From positions 1-61,062 of the forward strand of contig NZ_JAHHZN010000024.1 of NCBI RefSeq assembly GCF_018760735.1: 61,062 nucleotides of DNA. The letters run 5' to 3'. Made by a program: the position numbers and the translations under genes. Numbering within the stretch: position 1 is the first letter of the stretch; every line of letters begins with the position of its first letter. Shown here piece by piece: positions 59,703 through 61,062 of this stretch. This stretch comes from Hymenobacter piscis (lineage in GTDB: Bacteria > Bacteroidota > Bacteroidia > Cytophagales > Hymenobacteraceae). Under the pieces are notes generated by a model, which had not been told where the DNA came from, did no database searches, and was given only the letters and a program-made list of their open reading frames with translations.

Positions 59703-59963
59703 AAACGCTGAATGGGGGAATGAGTGAATGTGTGAATGAGCGACTCGGCGAATGCGTGCTGTTATGGCGAGGCCGAAGGCCGAAGCAATTCGTCCGGCAC
59801 GCAGTTAAAAGCCCTGAGTAAACAGTCAGCTCCTGACGTCAGCAGGAGGAATAAGGCCTTTGGAGCAGCCGCAGATGGATACTTCGTAAGAGACGGATTA
59901 CTTCCGCTGCGCCTCATAACGACAGCGCAGTTCACTCATTCACCAGCTCACTTATTCCCCGAT
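59703..59963. repeat. Nested element, family 4, with GGGAATGA-type arms
   Basis: Outer units GAATGAGTGAATGTGTGAATGA are mirrored by TTCACTCATTCACC. Inside, GTTATGGCGAGGCCGAAGG ... AATTCGTCC is mirrored imperfectly by GACGGATTACTTCCGCTGCGCCTCATAAC. The arms are more diverged than in the copy at 23589-23811. Confidence 0.8.
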
Positions 59964-60905
59964 TCAGCGCCCCAGAAACGCCGCCAGCTTGCGGGCCAGC
60001 ACGGCGTTGATGCGCTCGTAGCTCTGGAAGCTCCAGCCCCCGATATGGGGCGCAAGCACCACGTTGGGGGCCGCGCGCAGATAATTGAAGCGGGCCTGCT
60101 GCTCGGCCGTGAGGGTGGTGAGCTTCTCGTTTTCGAGCACGTCGAGGGCCGCGCCGCGCACCTGGCCGGTTTGCAGCCGCGCCACCAGGGCGGCGTGGTC
60201 GAGCACTTCGCCCCGGGCCGTGTTCAGTAGCCAGATGGAATTCGCGAAGCCGGCCAGGAACTCTTCGCTCACGACATGGTGGTTGGCCGCCGAGTAGGGA
60301 ATATGCAGGCTCAGCACCTCGGAGCGGGCCTGCAACTCGGCCAGGGACACGAGGGTGGCGTAGTCATCGGGTAGCACGGTGGGGTCGTGGTCGTGGACCA
60401 GCACGGTGCACCCGAAGGCGCTCAGGCGGCGGGCAAAGGCCCGCCCCATGTGCCCGTAGCCCAGCAGCCCGATAGTTTTGCCCCCGATTTCCTCGCCCCG
60501 GTTGGCCTCGCGGTGCCACTGCCCGGCCCGCACTTCGGCATCGGCCCGCGGAATATGCCGGAACAGGGCCAGCAGCAAACCCACCGCGTACTCGCCCACC
60601 GCGTCGCGGTTACCCTCGGGGGCGTTGAGCAAAGTCACGCCCGCTTCGGCCAGGGCCGCTTCGTCAATGTTATCGACCCCGGCGCCGGCCCGGCAGACGT
60701 AGCGCAGGTGCGGGCCGTGGCGGAGCAGTTCCCGCGTCACGCGCAGCTTGGAGCGCACCACCAGCCCCTCGTAGGGGTGGGCGGCCAGCGCGGCGGGCAC
60801 GTCGGCCGCCGTCAAATCAGGCCGGTAGTGCAGCGTCAGGCCCAGCGGCTCCAGGTATGCCGGCAGGCTGGGGTGCATGTCGTCGATGACGAGGCAGAGG
60901 GACAT
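59964..60905 (-). CDS. D-isomer-specific 2-hydroxyacid dehydrogenase
   Basis: A 313-residue NAD(P)-linked dehydrogenase of the phosphoglycerate dehydrogenase-like family. The NAD-binding GLLGYGHMGRAF lies near residue 144, and an Arg-Glu-His catalytic set is plausible (NTARGEVLDH for Arg, LAPHIGGWS for the His). It oxidises a D-2-hydroxyacid to a 2-ketoacid or the reverse; the substrate could be 3-phosphoglycerate (SerA) but no partner gene is visible to decide. ATG 60903-60905 fits. Confidence 0.93.
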   Translation of the reverse strand: MSLCLVIDDMHPSLPAYLEPLGLTLHYRPDLTAADVPAALAAHPYEGLVVRSKLRVTRELLRHGPHLRYVCRAGAGVDNIDEAALAEAGVTLLNAPEGNRDAVGEYAVGLLLALFRHIPRADAEVRAGQWHREANRGEEIGGKTIGLLGYGHMGRAFARRLSAFGCTVLVHDHDPTVLPDDYATLVSLAELQARSEVLSLHIPYSAANHHVVSEEFLAGFANSIWLLNTARGEVLDHAALVARLQTGQVRGAALDVLENEKLTTLTAEQQARFNYLRAAPNVVLAPHIGGWSFQSYERINAVLARKLAAFLGR

Positions 60906-60941
60906 TTTTGAATTGAAAATGGAGAGTTAAAAGTTTAGGAC

Positions 60942-61062
60942 TTACGCAAACCGGAGTGTGGGCTGAGCCAGCTCGCGGCGCAGGTAGTCGTCGAGCAGTC
61001 CTTGCTTGAGTTGGTAGACGGTGGTGTTGGCTTGGTAGGCCAGGTGCTTGAGGCGGGCCCAG
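60942..61062 (-). CDS. 3' end of an unidentified gene, truncated by the window edge
   Basis: A minus-strand frame ending at TAA (60942-60944) reads WARLKHLAYQANTTVYQLKQ, DDYLRRELAQPT, then LRFA. Only the last 39 codons are in the window. The ANTTVYQLKQGLLDDYLRR helix pattern resembles ribbon-helix-helix or small replication/antitoxin-type proteins, but this is too short to assign. Confidence 0.45.
   Translation of the reverse strand, partial: WARLKHLAYQANTTVYQLKQGLLDDYLRRELAQPTLRFA

Overview
The window looks like chromosomal DNA of a GC-rich member of the Bacteroidota, most likely Hymenobacter or a close relative. The pointers are Bacteroidota-type -7 promoter boxes (TAnnTTTG), a plug/beta-barrel outer membrane protein of the Bacteroidota type, many lipoproteins, an arsenosugar (ArsS) locus, and gene-dense DNA with intergenic regions full of short tandem repeats and hairpins. 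No rRNA, tRNA or CRISPR array was recognised.

Layout. 1-2.4 kb: fasciclin lipoprotein, cyclophilin and small hypotheticals. 2.5-4.9 kb: a compact, AT-richer minus-strand module of an SMC/OLD-type ATPase, a TOPRIM-like partner overlapping it by 8 nt, and an XRE regulator preceded by a perfect 14-bp inverted repeat; this is the best candidate for an uncharacterised defence-like system. 5.1-7.9 kb: MoxR-like AAA+ ATPase with its VWA partner. 8.2-10.5 kb: DUF427 protein, PliI-like lipoprotein and acyl-ACP desaturase. 10.6-17.6 kb: cell-surface glycan genes (two multi-pass proteins, a GT2, a flippase, a FemAB-like protein). 17.8-25.2 kb: CorA, a large membrane-anchored protein, an APC permease and small proteins. 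25.4-28.7 kb: an FAD oxidoreductase, a small membrane protein with a natural His6 tail and a membrane polyferredoxin, a likely electron-transfer unit. 28.7-29.65 kb: a decayed IS3-family transposase bordering an AT-richer stretch (about 29.7-35 kb) with an outer membrane beta-barrel protein and a small secreted protein whose signal peptide is frameshifted. 36-46.7 kb: peroxiredoxin, a second glycosyltransferase group, an arsenosugar-type cluster, a stand-alone H-NOX sensor and an ECF sigma/anti-sigma pair. 47-61 kb: mainly housekeeping and transport genes, including a secreted NucA-type nuclease and, 3 kb away, a HIT protein whose C-terminus resembles the nuclease inhibitor NuiA.

The most pervasive feature is intergenic. 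About twenty gaps hold elements built from 7- or 8-bp tandem units, many as long inverted arms around a hairpin core. At least two core families recur: a GAGTTTGAYGTTC...GAACRTCAAACTC core with six copies, and REP-like palindromes starting GTCATNC. Some elements reach into genes, supplying stop codons, a C-terminus, possible in-frame linkers, and apparently replacing one start codon. Functions are read from motifs and remembered family features; no database search was possible.
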